The notes beneath the pieces are model-generated. The model saw nothing but the letters and a program-made list of their open reading frames with translations. It searched no databases and was not told the DNA's origin. A program made the position numbers and the translations under genes. A DNA stretch of 64,000 nucleotides from Orthonyx spaldingii (lineage: Eukaryota > Chordata > Aves > Passeriformes > Orthonychidae), in contig VZTJ01000074.1 of assembly GCA_013397795.1 (NCBI GenBank), forward strand, positions 137,614 to 201,613. Reading direction: 5' to 3'. Positions 1 to 12,600 of the stretch are shown here, piece by piece (the stretch's first letter is position 1; each line of letters begins with the position of its first letter).

Positions 1-3000
1 TCAGGTACTTTGAGTAATCAGGTACCAGAGTATAAACTGCCTCCACAAGGACTGTTTAAGGTGAGTTTAACACCTGGTACAGCGACTCTCCCCCAGCTCC
101 CCGTTCGTCTGGGACTGAGGGAAGAACCAGCACTCGGATATTGACATCAGTGTGTTCCTGCTGGGGCCAGATGAGTATTTCTTATTCATAATTCTCAAAT
201 GGCCCTGGCACAAGCGAGGCATTAAGGCCAGAAAAGGTGATTTGGGATGTCAGAGCAAATGTCATTCCTGGTGGTGTCTGACTGCCTTCACCTTGGGTTT
301 GCTGTGCACCCCGCAATGCCAAGTGTGCTCCCAGCCTTGTCTGGCGCTGAAATCCCCTCTCGAGTTGTCATGGAACCGAGGGGCCTGAACGGACAAGAGA
401 TTTTTGTGACAAGGTTGGGGTGCCTCTAGCTTGATGGCATTCAAGAAATCAATGTGGAGTCTCCCCTCTCAGCATGTCAAGGAAGGGGGACGTCGGTGTG
501 TGCAGGAACAGGCTCCTGCTAATCTGCCCTGACGTGCTCCCCACGGAATTCCCAGAGGCCTTCGGAGAAGTTGCTTTGTTTTGTCATGTGCAAGGAACAG
601 CAGCTGCTGCTTCAGTGCAGGCTTTCTGCAAACATGGTGTTACCTTGTAGCAACTAAAGGCATTAAAATGGCCACAGAAGTAATTTAAATATTGGTTAAA
701 AAAGCCAGGCTAAGAGTGGGACTGGGTTAGACAAGCCTGGGAAGTTGTAGGGAGAGAAAAGGAAAGGAATGCTTGGAATAATAATAATTTACTTACATTG
801 TTGTGGTGTCTTTCACCTCAGATTCCCAGAGCACCAAGAAAAGAGTGTGGATGGCAAGACGTCCTGGGAGGGAAGATCAATTTTCCTCAAGGAAAAGCAG
901 CTGTTACTTAGGCTGGCACAGCACCAGCGCCTGCTCCTTCGATGGCAAGCGGAGCTGTAGGGAAGAGAAGGGCAGCAGACTGGGTTGGGATTAGCATGGA
1001 GGCTTTTCCTGATTAATTTGTCTTTTCCCAAGTGTGCTGCTTGCCTTGCAGCATGAGGAGATTATTTGGGGAAACTCAGGAGAGAAACAAGAAGAGCTGC
1101 TTGAAAATGTGGTGCAGCTTGAAAATATCAGTGTTTTTCACAGATGAAGGCTGCCAGAACTTCCCTCTTACCCCACTGCAAGGTAATTTACAACTGGAAA
1201 TTTTTTTGAGCATGGAGAAAAAAGGAAAAAACCCAAAAGATTAATCCCCCTTCCTTCCCTTTAATCCTTCCTTCAGAACAGCTTTTAGCTGAAGTTGCCT
1301 AAATCGGGAGTGCTCGCTGCCGGAACACTGTGGCATCTCCCGCTTCCAGCTGGGAAGAAGGATGCATTCACTGTCGGTGCTGATTGCAGCACATGAGTGT
1401 GGACTTGGCTGGAAAAAGATGTGTGTGATGAGGAGATGAATTAAATTTTTTTAAAAATCCCAAGTTTTTTCCAAAGTATGCAGGAAACGTTTCACTGATG
1501 GCCTTGCAGGAAGCAGGTGCCGTGTGGCAGCCGAACGAGCACGTGCCCTGGTGTCTGGGGAACGCTGCCTGTGGGGTTTCCTTGCTGCTCATAAAGGAAT
1601 TTCCCTACGGCTTGTCCAGACAATGCCTGGCTTCAAGTGTCTGTCAGACCCAGAGCTGGAAGCACCTGAGTTTCCAAAGCAAGGTCAGCTTTTATTAAAA
1701 GAGGATGGTACTCAGGTAGTGAACCTGTTTGCTGTTTTCCTGGGATCCAGTCAATCCTGGGTCAGGAGCACTGAGTGGATGTTGATTGAGAAGATGTGAC
1801 CTGATAAGGTATCGCTGCTTGGGACTGCATCTTTTTTCTTGCGTGCACTGCTGGGAGGATTTTGGCTCCTCCTGTCTCTTTTCCGAGCTAAAAGCACCAC
1901 AGGGATGCTGTCCCTCAGGACTGACCCTCACAGGCCGGCTGTGAGATGGCAGTGGCAGGTAACAATCTCACTGGTCAGAGAAACCAGCAGCCTGGGGAAG
2001 AGCTCCACATCCTTTATGCTTTTGGGTTTGACTGTATCAACGGGCAAGGTTATGAAGGGACTTTTGTTTTCTTTGTTTGCTGGGAAAAGATGCCTCAGAG
2101 CAGAGCGGTAGCCTTCGGAATGAGGATTAGAAAAAAAAGGGGGAGAAAGAAGTCATGTTTTCTTTGTCCTGCCCTCAGCCCATCCTCCCCTGAAAAATAA
2201 CAAACTGATACAATGGCATGAAAACAAGCGTGAGGAGGTGTTCCTGCCGTGTGTGTCTTGGCACTCAGCAGCACAGCTGACTTGCTCAGCCACACATCTC
2301 CTTCCAAGCATCATAACTGTCCTCCTCCCTGGGGAGCTCTGCCTGGAGAGCTGGCACAGCCCTGTGCTCCAGGCCTTCAGAAAGGTGGGTCTTGTCCTGG
2401 CTCTGCCCCAGGCTTCTTGGGGAAATGTCTCTTGATCTTTCTATAAAACAGATTTTGTCTGGTTTTTTTTTCCCCCAACTTGTTATTTTAATATACAAGC
2501 TTAATCTCACCCCTACGTCCTGTCAGAGTGTAGCAGTGGTCCTGGTTCTATCTCTGTGCTGGGAATGATAATATTATCAGTCTTGAGCATTCTGGTGCTG
2601 AGAAGTTGCTCAGGCTCAGCAGTATTAGACCATACATTTTTAATTCTTCCCTGTAATTACAGTTCGGGAGCCATGGGAGCCCTTTCGGAGGGAGGGAGGC
2701 CTCAGTGAGAGGTTGGTGCTTGCAGGGAGGCCTTGGCCTGGCTGAGCTCACCAGAGCCAGCCCCAGGTATTGCACCCCCTCTTGTGGCTTTTGGTGGTGG
2801 CAGTGATGTGACAACACCTGGATGGTGGGGGAAAGTCCCATTGCACAGGTATCCCCAGGAATGCAACCCTCTTCATAAAACCTTGGATGTTATGGTGTCT
2901 GGTTGATCCTGTAATAGGGATCGTGGTCTTGTGATGCTGTTTTGTGTGTGTATGGGGAAAAAAGATAAATTTCTGTGTATGCAGACATGTGGTGTTCAGC

Positions 3001-3532
3001 CTGACTGCCATACTCTGTAATTTCAGGTTCAGTGTGGTTTTTAGTTTGCTCTGTTTTGGGAAAGAGAGCTCCAAGCATGCAGGCCAGACTTGTGTTATCC
3101 AAAAATCCCCTGTCCTTTGGTTCCCTAGTCCATAGAAGTGATGACTCAGGGTGGCTGATGATTTTCCCCATTTGCACACAGCCTCTGTCACCCAGTTCTG
3201 CCCCGAGGCTTTCAGGGGGCTGAGACTCACCATGGACCTTATTGTTTTGCAGCTCCTGTCTTTCTTTTCAAACAATACCAGCCAATTACGTCCACGGGGT
3301 CTTTGCCTCTTTCACCCCCTCTGCTCTTTGGTCCTTCCTTGCCTGCTCCCTCCAGGTTTTGTGCTCTGCAGGGGTTTTGCTGCAGCTCTGGATGGCACAG
3401 TGGGATTCTGTTCCAGCCCCAACGCAGCTTCCACCACGTGACAGCAGGAGAACCTGCTCTTGCCCACTGGGAACCGTGAAACACCCCCGTGCTGCAGCCG
3501 TTTGAAATCCAGTTTATCTGTGTGTGTGGCAG
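1..3532 (+). other. Upstream sequence, probably 3' part of HAO1 intron 1
   Basis: I looked for exon 1, which should encode about 46 residues with a YDYYRSGANDEETL-like motif and end in a phase-2 donor. I did not find it on the + strand, so the start codon and promoter should lie before the window. The stretch contains only short chance ORFs and an A-rich run with CCC near 1218-1240. The acceptor ending at 3532 is preceded by a TG-rich rather than strongly pyrimidine-rich tract. A donor-like AAG/GTGAGT sits at 60-61, but the sequence before it does not match HAO1. Confidence 0.6.
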
Positions 3533-3684
3533 GTGGAAGCTGTACCCCCGGGTGCTCAGGGACGTGTCGGTGATGGACCTGTCCACCTCTGTGCTGGGGC
3601 AGAGGGTCACCATGCCCGTGTGCGTGGCCGCCACCGCGATGCAGCGCATGGCTCACCCCCACGGAGAGATGGCCACAGCCAGAG
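3533..3684 (+). CDS. HAO1: HAO1 exon 2 (residues 47-96, split codons at both ends)
   Basis: The 152-bp exon begins with the third base of the Arg46 codon after AG at 3531-3532 and ends with the first base of Ala97 before GT at 3685. It encodes WKLYPRVLRD, then LSTSVLGQRV and ATAMQRMAHP, the conserved start of the TIM barrel and the FMN-contacting ATAMQ loop. The 50 whole codons match the human length exactly. Third positions are 45 of 50 G or C, far above the later exons. Confidence 0.96.
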
Positions 3685-6600
3685 GTGAGCCCTGCCACGT
3701 CCCCCTGCAGGGGTAGAGAGGGACAGGGCACTGCTGTGCCTGCTGCCTGGGGATCCCAGCTTGGTTCCTTGCTCCTGGATGGCCTTGAGTTGGTGCTCAG
3801 AGTAACCAGGTTGATTTTTGGGGTTGTTTTTTACCGTTTCACTCATCTGAGTGTGGTTTCTCTCTTTGTGAAACAAGGGTGGGAAATGAAGTATAGAAGA
3901 GGGGAATGATTCGTCACATATAAAATTGAAAACATCTGCCTACTTACCCATATATTCTGTGTAACTATAAACGTTGTCACAGCAACACTCTTCCTGTGAG
4001 AGAATTGATTCTGGGAATTCCGAAGCCTTTGTTTGCTGGGAAAAATCCTGGCTTTGAAGAGAGCTCTGGAAGAGCATCCCAGGGAGGCAGCGAGATAAGG
4101 GCCCCTCTGGGCTAGAAGCTGCACAAAGATGTTGCCAGCACAGAGGCAGCAGCTCAAAAGGATATGAACCAGAATTCAGATGGGGAACTGTCTCCTACTC
4201 CTTTAACGCCAGCTGCAGAACGGCACCAAGTCTGAGGAAGAGGTCAGGGCTCTGCATTTCATGGTTCCAGCGCTGAAAGGAAAAGGATACAACACCTAAA
4301 TAGGTGATATTTAAAAAAAAATGAATCCTGTGCATGGTTGGGTTATTCATCTAACAGCATTCCCATGCCCAATGAAGCAGGTACTGGTGTGATGTGTCTG
4401 ATTCTCAGCCCTGCAGTGGCAGCTGCTCTCAGTTCTCACTGCTGTGATGTGCACGGGGATGGGTTACAGCACAGCTCCAGAGCTATCTTTGAAAAACACA
4501 TCTCTCCAGTTTTACAGTATGTCTGGGGCCACGATTTGCCCTTTCCCAAGAGCTTTATTAGGAAGCCGACGCCTTTTGGCCTATTTGTAAGTGCCGGGAG
4601 CTCCACACGATGGCGGCCCAGCACCTCGGATCGGTCTGGGAAGGGCCGGCGGAAGCCTTGGTGCTGCCCCGTCCTTTGGCAGCTCCCGCGGATTAATTCC
4701 GGGCCAGGCTGTGCTGGGAGGAAACTCTGAAGTTTCCTGTTAAGTGCAAACATATTAATGCAATGGTGAGAGCGAGATTTGAAACACACAAAATTCAGGA
4801 TGTTTCTTAGCAAAAATTCCCCCTGATGCTGCAGCCCAGCCACATTTTAAGGCATAAATCCACAATGGCATGCAAAGTCAAGTGGTACAATAAGGCTGAG
4901 TACCAGGGCTGAGCTATTACCATAACTTAATTCTGGAATTTCCTGATTTTTGTACACTTGCATTTTCAAACTTTAACACACGATTATTGCATTTAATGTT
5001 CCTGGATTTTCAAGCTCGGTGTACTGGCACTGGTTGGAATGTGCAGTCCAGTAAACTTATCCATTGGAACTGGTGAATTTTTCATTGCTTTCAAAGGAGA
5101 GCAGCATTAAAATCACGCCCTCTGTATTGCATTGGCATTTTGGGTAGAAAAAATGTGGCTTTGGTTTTGTGCTGTAAGAGGTGGAGTGGGGCACTCAGTG
5201 CCAAGCTTTTGGGTTGACCTTATAAGATGACAGGAATTAGCTGTAAAGTACACATTTGGCTTAAATGGCTCCCTTAAACTTGGGACACTCAGGATCAGGG
5301 GGTTTGCCACATCCAAATTCTCATATATTCCAGAGGTAGCAAAGAGTTTAAGTGAGCAAACTGTTGGTTGCTTTAATTCAGCTTCTGCTTCAGCTGCGCT
5401 GGTTTGCACAAGCCAGGGAAGCCTGATCTGTAGTCCTGTGGCTTTTGGAAAGCCTGGCTTGCTCCATGAGCCTGGGTTTTTTTCCGTGCTGCATGAGGTG
5501 GTGCCTCTGCATGGCCCTGATCCTTGAGAAGCACAGCACGGTCGGAGTCCTGCCCCTTCCCAGCCTGTGCCCTGGCTCGTGTTGGGGGCAGAGCAGCTGC
5601 CCAAAGGAGCCTCCTTGTGTGCGCCGAGTCTGCCTGGCTGGGTTGGAACCCGGAGAGAGAATCCTGGTTCACACCACGCTGCCCTGCAGAGCAGGGTGGT
5701 GAAGAGAGCAATGACAGCTCCTTCCCTTGCCTCCTTTCCCTTGAAAACAGCTCCCTGCTTTGCATCGATCTGCTCTCCCGGCAGGTTTGCCCACGTGCTG
5801 TAGGGTAAATGTCCCCTCTGGGGAGAAGGGCATATCATGGTGTCCCTTAGAACTCCCTGCCCTCACAACCCCTTCCTTTGGGCTTGTCAGCCTTTAGGGG
5901 GCTGCTGCTTGCTGAGGGAGCAGCAGCCAAGCTTTTGGGGAGGAGTGTGCACCTTCCCAGGACAGGGCAGGGTCTGTCAGCCTGCCTCAGAGACCCCTTC
6001 AGGGACAGTTCTTTCACATGAGTACAGCATCTTTTCTAGGAAAAACATCCAATTGTAATTTTAGGGGTTGCTGGTGACAGGCCAGCCAACACAATGTAAG
6101 TTATTCCAAAGATTAGGAAACCCCACTCTGAGCAGAATAAACTGCAGTCACGGTCAAACCTTGCATAGCCTCAAATCCAGGTGTTGGATTTACTTGTACC
6201 TCTGCTAGCCTGACTTTAAAATAATAAACGATTTTTTAAAAAAGTCTATGCAGGTTGTAATAAGGTTGCTCCTCTGGGGTTTTTTTTGGGTTTTGTTTTT
6301 TGTTTTTTGGGGTTTTTTTGACATGTCTGAGTGTACCAGGAGTCCTTCCTTACAGAGAAAGCTCTCTTGTCCTTGAAACAATTTCATGCACCTTGGCAGT
6401 TGTCCCAGTTTTTCTAGGTCTTCCTTCAAGTATATTCCCTGGCATTTTCATTGTAGTTCATCAGTGTATGTGGCAATTTTCCAAAGAATGGATTTTCTGT
6501 TCAGTAGAAACTGAAAAATTGGGAGGAAAATTGTTTTGGATTAACTGAAATGTTTCATTTGGTCCAAAACACAATGTTTTATTTCATTTTCCTACTGGCT

Positions 6601-9600
6601 AATGCTTTTAGCTATAGTTCTGTTTTGAAACAAAAGTGTTAGCTCAGGAGAAAACATTTCCATTTTGAAAAGATCAACACATGACATTTTGACTTAGGTG
6701 TTTTTTTCTCATCCTTCCCACTCCAATTTCAACCTCTTTGACTAAAAATATTTGCCAAATTTGATGAATAATCTTAGCCACTAAAGAGCAAAAGGTTGTT
6801 CTCTAAACACTTTTCAATAGAACCCTTCTGATTCTATGGGATCTTTTTTTCTTGCTTGTCCATCAGAAGATTCACTGTTCCTCCATGCCAAGGCATTCGT
6901 TTGCCATCCTGACAATCATGCTGTGCTTGCAAACAAACGTGATCCCCCTGTCAACGGGACCCACCTCGAGTACACTGACTCAAAATCTTGTGCACCACCC
7001 AGCTGCTGAGCAAGAAGTAGCAAGTTTTTTGCAACATTAATTGACTATAAACAGAGTTGTAGCACTATTTTATTGAGATATCTATTCTGGTTATATTCCT
7101 GCTTATTCCATATTGCTCTTACTGAGTACCTTAAATTCCTGTGTTTTCACCCAACAGCAGCACTGCAATTCCTGGCCTCTCCAGGAATAGCTGAAAATCA
7201 GGCTGAGAACCCGACTGTTTTCTTGGCCAGGTCTTTTGAGAACTGTCACTGACAGTTTCTCAGGGCTGAAGTTTTTGTGTTTGCCCTCTGCAGCTGCACT
7301 CAAACCACTCTCCAAGCTGCTGCTGACGGAGGAAGGGTTTCACCATCACCTGCGACGTGACTGCAGCGTGTGCTTTGCCAAGTGGAGAACAGGAATATTG
7401 ACTGAAAAGCTTTTCCCCCCGTTTTAGTTGAGTTTCTGGCAGCTCTGTCATTCCCACTAAAGAGGGAGCAACACCTCTCTTCCTTTGGCTCTTAACAGGC
7501 TGCTACTGTGCTTTTGCTCTGCACAGTGCTTCTGAGCACTGAAATTCAGGTTTCTCATGCCCATCAGAAACGATTGTGACTGGGAAGGAGGGATTTGGCC
7601 ATTTATTACATTTTGTGCTCAGCCACAGAGGAAACAGCAGGACTTTGAACCCACCTGTTACCTATGTGGTGATCAAAAAATGAGGTTAATTCTGAGGTAC
7701 GAAAATTCATGTCAATCCAGAGTCATGGAGAGGACAATATTCACATGGGACAACGTGGCCTGGGCTGACCTGGCCTGGATTTCCGCCAGAGAGCGGCGTG
7801 GCTGAGGGACTTTGTGCTGCACGTGTGCCCAGGCAGCCTGGCATGCCAGCCCTCCTGGGCCAGCCAGATCCGTTTTGGCCACGTGTCCCTTGCCCTCCAG
7901 CCTTCCTGCACAGCTGACAAAATGCGTTGTGTCAACAAGGGGAGGGCAGGCACAACTCGCACGCAGGGTTTTGTAAGGGCTGAGGGAGGGGAGGCTGACA
8001 GAGATCTCTCAGCCAAGCGTGGTTTGTCGAGAGAGTAAAGTGAAGTTCTTTAAACAACTCTTTTTCTGGGGAAATGCAGCTCCAAGAGCACGGCTGCTGC
8101 TCCTGAGAAATGCCACTGTGCCAAAAGGACGTGGTGTTGATCCCTAGGGATGTCCTCTGCCCTTTGCTTGGGGACAGAGGATTCACTGGTGGATTCAGGG
8201 AAAAATGGCTGCAGTGGGGCAGTTTGACTGCTGTGCTTCGGAGATGCCCCTAAAAGGGAAATGATGGGAATTTGCCCAGCTAGAGGAAAAAAGCGAGTTC
8301 CCATTCCCATACACGGTAACCCTGACAAAATATGCAAGCTTGAGCTGGGTTCTTCTCCAGTGTCCTCCCTGAAGTATGTTGCCTCTGAGTTGCCCACAGG
8401 GACAAATTCCATACCCTTCCCAAACCACGTAATGAAGTGATGCCCCATCAGATGGGGGGAGGATACTCTGAGGCTTCAGCATGAAAAAAGGGCTAAAAAA
8501 GGTCACTGCTCTCTTCCCCAGTGGAGCTCCCAAGTGGGTCCTGTCCCATTTGTTGCTATGTAAAATACTTAAGCTGAGTTCCCTGAGAAGGAATGGCTTC
8601 AAACTGCCAGAGGGCAGGTTTGGATTAGACATGAGAAGAGATTCTTTACCATTCTGTGATTCCATGGACTTCCCCAGCTCCCTATGTGTGGCTACTGCTG
8701 CGTTCTCTGTGCTCTCGTGGACCTCAACAGGAGCCTGCAGGCTGTACAAGGGTGAATGTGTCCTTTGGGCAACTCAGGATTAAAAGAAGACCTGGGAAAA
8801 AACCCACAAAAAACCCAAATAAAGAAAATCTGAAATGGCCTGAGGGAAGGCTGGTTTACAAAAACATCTGATGTTTAAACTCTGGCAAATGTCACATATT
8901 GCAGCAAGAGCATCCTGTGGGAATATGGCTGTAGTGGGACTGATTTGAAATAATAAATAATTTGCAGCACCCCAAAAGTGAAGTGTAAAATAGGGTTGTT
9001 GGAGGAAATCAATTGCTTCTGTTTTCTTCAACTGCAGCTAAATGTGTGAGAAGTGGGAGTGTATTTTTAGAAAAACCTAATTTGAGGTTGAAAAAAACCC
9101 CAACCAAACCTGGCAATACTTCAGGCCTCTGTATCGCATGGTTTTAAAAGTCTAGAAAATAGTCAAAATAAGCTTTATAACGATCAAGATAAAGCACAGA
9201 TTGACCAAAACTGGAATTGGGAATTTCTAAAACTTTTAAGAATTTGGTCTGTGAACTTTGGATTTGCCTGAGTGATCTAAACTCTGTGTGTGGAGCTGTG
9301 CTTCACCAGAGAGTTGTGAACTTTACAGGAGAGATGAGGGGAGTTTTGTGAGCATGCTTGCGTGAAAATGCCATAACCCCGTTTGGGATGGCTGAACTCT
9401 GATTGAACCAAACTGCTTAAATCTAATCTTAAATAAGAGGAAAGCACTATTTTCTCTATTGCTACATATGGAGCTCAGTGGAAAGGATATGGTGATACAT
9501 CACAATTTAAATCTTCTCTTCACCAAAAATATTTTATTGTGCAGTTTCTAACTTAATTTTTGTTTTTGCAACTGTAGGGCTATAGAGGTAGACTTGAGAA

Positions 9601-12600
9601 TGAAATGAAAAAATGGAAATAAATGGATACCTAAAGGCAGATTGAACATTTACATTTCTCCCTTATCTGATGTGAGGGTTTTGCAATTCCCGGGTTCGCA
9701 GCCCTCTCGCTCATTCCCGATATAGAGGGAACTATGTCCAGTAATTTCAAGGAGAGGAACGGAATGGCTACGAACTAAAGAGGTTTGGGTCATTGCTGAT
9801 GTATTTGCAGTGAGGGAAAACTGCCTGGTGGCCCTGGGAGGGTATAACCAATTTGTTTGAATAAGCTGTTCATAAGTTTCCACTCCAAGAGGCTTGTAAT
9901 CCTTATTTAATAAAATGTTGTCATAAAGACCACTTTTTAATTCCTCCATGGGCTGGGGATGACGTCTTGAAACAGAGGTCCATTTACATTAAAAATATGC
10001 ATACTGTGGTAGACCAAGGAAAACAAGGCTTTCTATAATATTTTTGAGTTTTACGGCGTGTTTTCCTTTATTTTACAATAAGTGACAGATTACTCCAAAA
10101 AGAGTAAGTGATAGATTCATAAAAACATATGTGTGCAAGGTTAGCCGGTGCAGCCCGGGTTGGCAGTCGCCTCTGGGGAGGGTGATTTTTGGGAGGCAAT
10201 GTGGCAACGTTTAAGAAGTCGGAAGCCTTAAACGCGTTATTTGAATGCTCCTGTTTAGAGGACATCCCTTTGTGTTCCTGCAGCCTGCCAGGCCGTGGGG
10301 ACAGGGATGATGCTGAGCTCCTGGGCCACCTCTTCCATCGAGGAGGTGGCCGAGGCGGCCCCGGCCGGCCTCCGCTGGCTGCAGCTGTACGTGTACAAGG
10401 ACCGGGAGGTGACGGCGGCGCTGGTGCGGCGCGCGGAGAGCGCGGGGTACAGAGGGATCTTCGTCACCGCGGACACCCCGTACCTCGGCCGGCGCGTGGC
10501 CGACGTGCGAAACAAGTTCCAGCTCCCCCCACACCTCAGGTGCATCTGCTGCCGGCGGTGGGCTGGGGGTGTGGCAGTGCCATGGGCGCCACGGGCTGCT
10601 GGGGGAGGAATTTGACCTGGGCAACAACTCAGTGGAGCTGTGCGCGTATCTCGTGCTGTGCTTGGGCTGGGAGATGCTTTGGGGCAAAACTAAGCTTTCC
10701 TGGCTGCTTGCACGCTGTAAAGGCCACTGTGCCAGGCAATGTGAGGCTGCAGGCTGACTAAGTAAGAGACACAGGGCATTTCTTTATACGTGTGCCAATG
10801 TGTTCTTGGCTATCTTCAAACCTCGGCTGGGCCCATCCCGGAGCGACCTGCTCTGACGTTGAACTGGGATCCAGTGGCAGAGCTGGCTGTGCTCTGAAAG
10901 GGGCTTGGACTAAGTAGGCCAAAACTCCCTTCCCAAAGATGTTATGGTTCCTTCTATGTTATCCTATGACATCGCTCTGGGTCCAGGGCAGTGTTGCCAC
11001 TGACTGCAGAGCCCCTTTTCGAGCAACTTCAACACTTCTTTTACTCAAATACAGAAACACGTGGGTATCAGTCTTTCTAAATTCTCCACGAGAGCAATTT
11101 CTACCCCAACATGTGTTTTGGGACGTTTTCTGTGTCTCAGAATTTGTGGCATCATGATTGACTTCAGCACTAATTCTCATTCCTCCACACTGCAGGGCCA
11201 ATGTGGAATTGAATTTTAACAGTTAAACCAAAATTTTAACCTTACCATGGTGTTGTAAAGGTGCTGATTTGCCTGACCTTTTGTAAATATAAATAGACTG
11301 TAGAGACACCCCTGAGAAACATATGCTGAAGTGCTGGCACAATTTTAGCAGCAAAGGACTGGCTGGAACAATATTTACTTGATGGGATATCCAGGACTCG
11401 GAGCTAAAAATCTTGCGAGATTCTCACATGTGATAACAACCACAGCCTACCATGGCACATATTAAAATTATTTAGAGCATGCAAATGAACATGGAGAGAG
11501 AAAAATGGAGAGAGAAAAAAAAACCAGAGAGAAAAGAAAGATAGTTTAATGCATTTTGAAGCAGGTAAACTTTGAGGTGAGTTCTGGGTGAAAGCTAGTT
11601 TTGAATATTGTCAATGAAATTGAATTGCTCTTCCTGTGTCTCTAAAGACTGTTGTGTTATACTAAATACATATTGTATGCAACATGTATTTGGCAAGAAT
11701 CACATCTAGAGGTTTTTCTTAATTTCTATAATATTCAAAAGGAAGATAAGCCATGGGACTCTACAATGAATTGGATTCTCCACCTCAGAGGCAAAAACCC
11801 CTGCAGAGGTTAGGGTGTTGTCTCTTCCCCATGCACTTGCACTTGAAGCTAAGAGATGAAGGTTGACAGAGCAACCTGAACTCTGTCCTGATTTCTGTGT
11901 TGCCGTTTTAGAAGGAAAGCACCAGAAAGCAAAAAAGCCCTGATGCATCTAACATGAAAATGACAGACACTGGTGGGTGTATGCCCTATGTCATAATCCT
12001 CCTATAGATCTGTGTTTGACACATTATCAGTATACACTGACCTTTTACTCTAAAAAATAAAATTTAACTATTATTTAAGTAGATTATTTTTTTAGGGGCA
12101 AGAGAATTTTAAGCCCTGGGGTTGAGGAGTTCTTGAATGTGAGTCCAATAACCCAAAGACATTAGAGGAAAGTGGTAGAGTGTTTCTGAAACAGTTGACC
12201 CCACCTGCCCAAACCATAACAAAGTTTCGAGTGAACTGTATGAAATCATATGAAATGGGAGTAATCCTTAAAGGTTCCAATTAAACACTGCAGATTCCCG
12301 AGCGCCGCTTGGGCAGCGCTTTGTTGCAGAGGCCTCGGTGAAACTCTCCTAGCGCAGGGCTCTGCTCATTTACGCGATAACTTTTTCTTGGCTTCGTGTT
12401 TTCAACAAAGTTTCAAAGCAACAACAAGGTGCCATTGTGCTCCGAAATGTATGTAAGGCAACATTCATCCAAGTGTTGATCTGCATTTCCTAGGCCAAGA
12501 AAAACAACAGTTATTTATATAATCTTATCCGTGGTTCTGTTTTTCTCTGGGCACCCCACCCTCCACAAACCAACAGCTGAAAAGCTGGATCTTGCTGAGA

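Larger units (their letters stand above)
3685..10283 (+). other. HAO1 intron 2 (6.6 kb)
   Basis: The intron is bounded by GTGAGC and a TGCAG acceptor. It contains a CpG-rich patch with a YY1-like site (4565-4705), a G/T-rich tract (6276-6320), an internally deleted CR1 copy (8582-8670) and A-rich runs with CCC near 8790-8820 and 9090-9110. An unrecognised open frame of 241 codons on the minus strand (5113-5838) looks like chance. No other exon was recognised. Confidence 0.85.

Noticed and set aside
1..60. Possible exon ending AAG/GTGAGT at the window edge
   Set aside because: An open frame reaches a good donor, but none of its frames resembles HAO1 exon 1, and the phase needed for exon 2 contains a stop.
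5113..5838. 241-codon open frame on the minus strand in HAO1 intron 2
   Set aside because: It is the longest frame in the window but lies in a locally GC-rich stretch, overlaps several other frames, and shows no recognisable domain, promoter or splice signal.
10189..10761. 190-codon frame overlapping HAO1 exon 3
   Set aside because: It is an out-of-frame shadow of a very GC-rich real exon.
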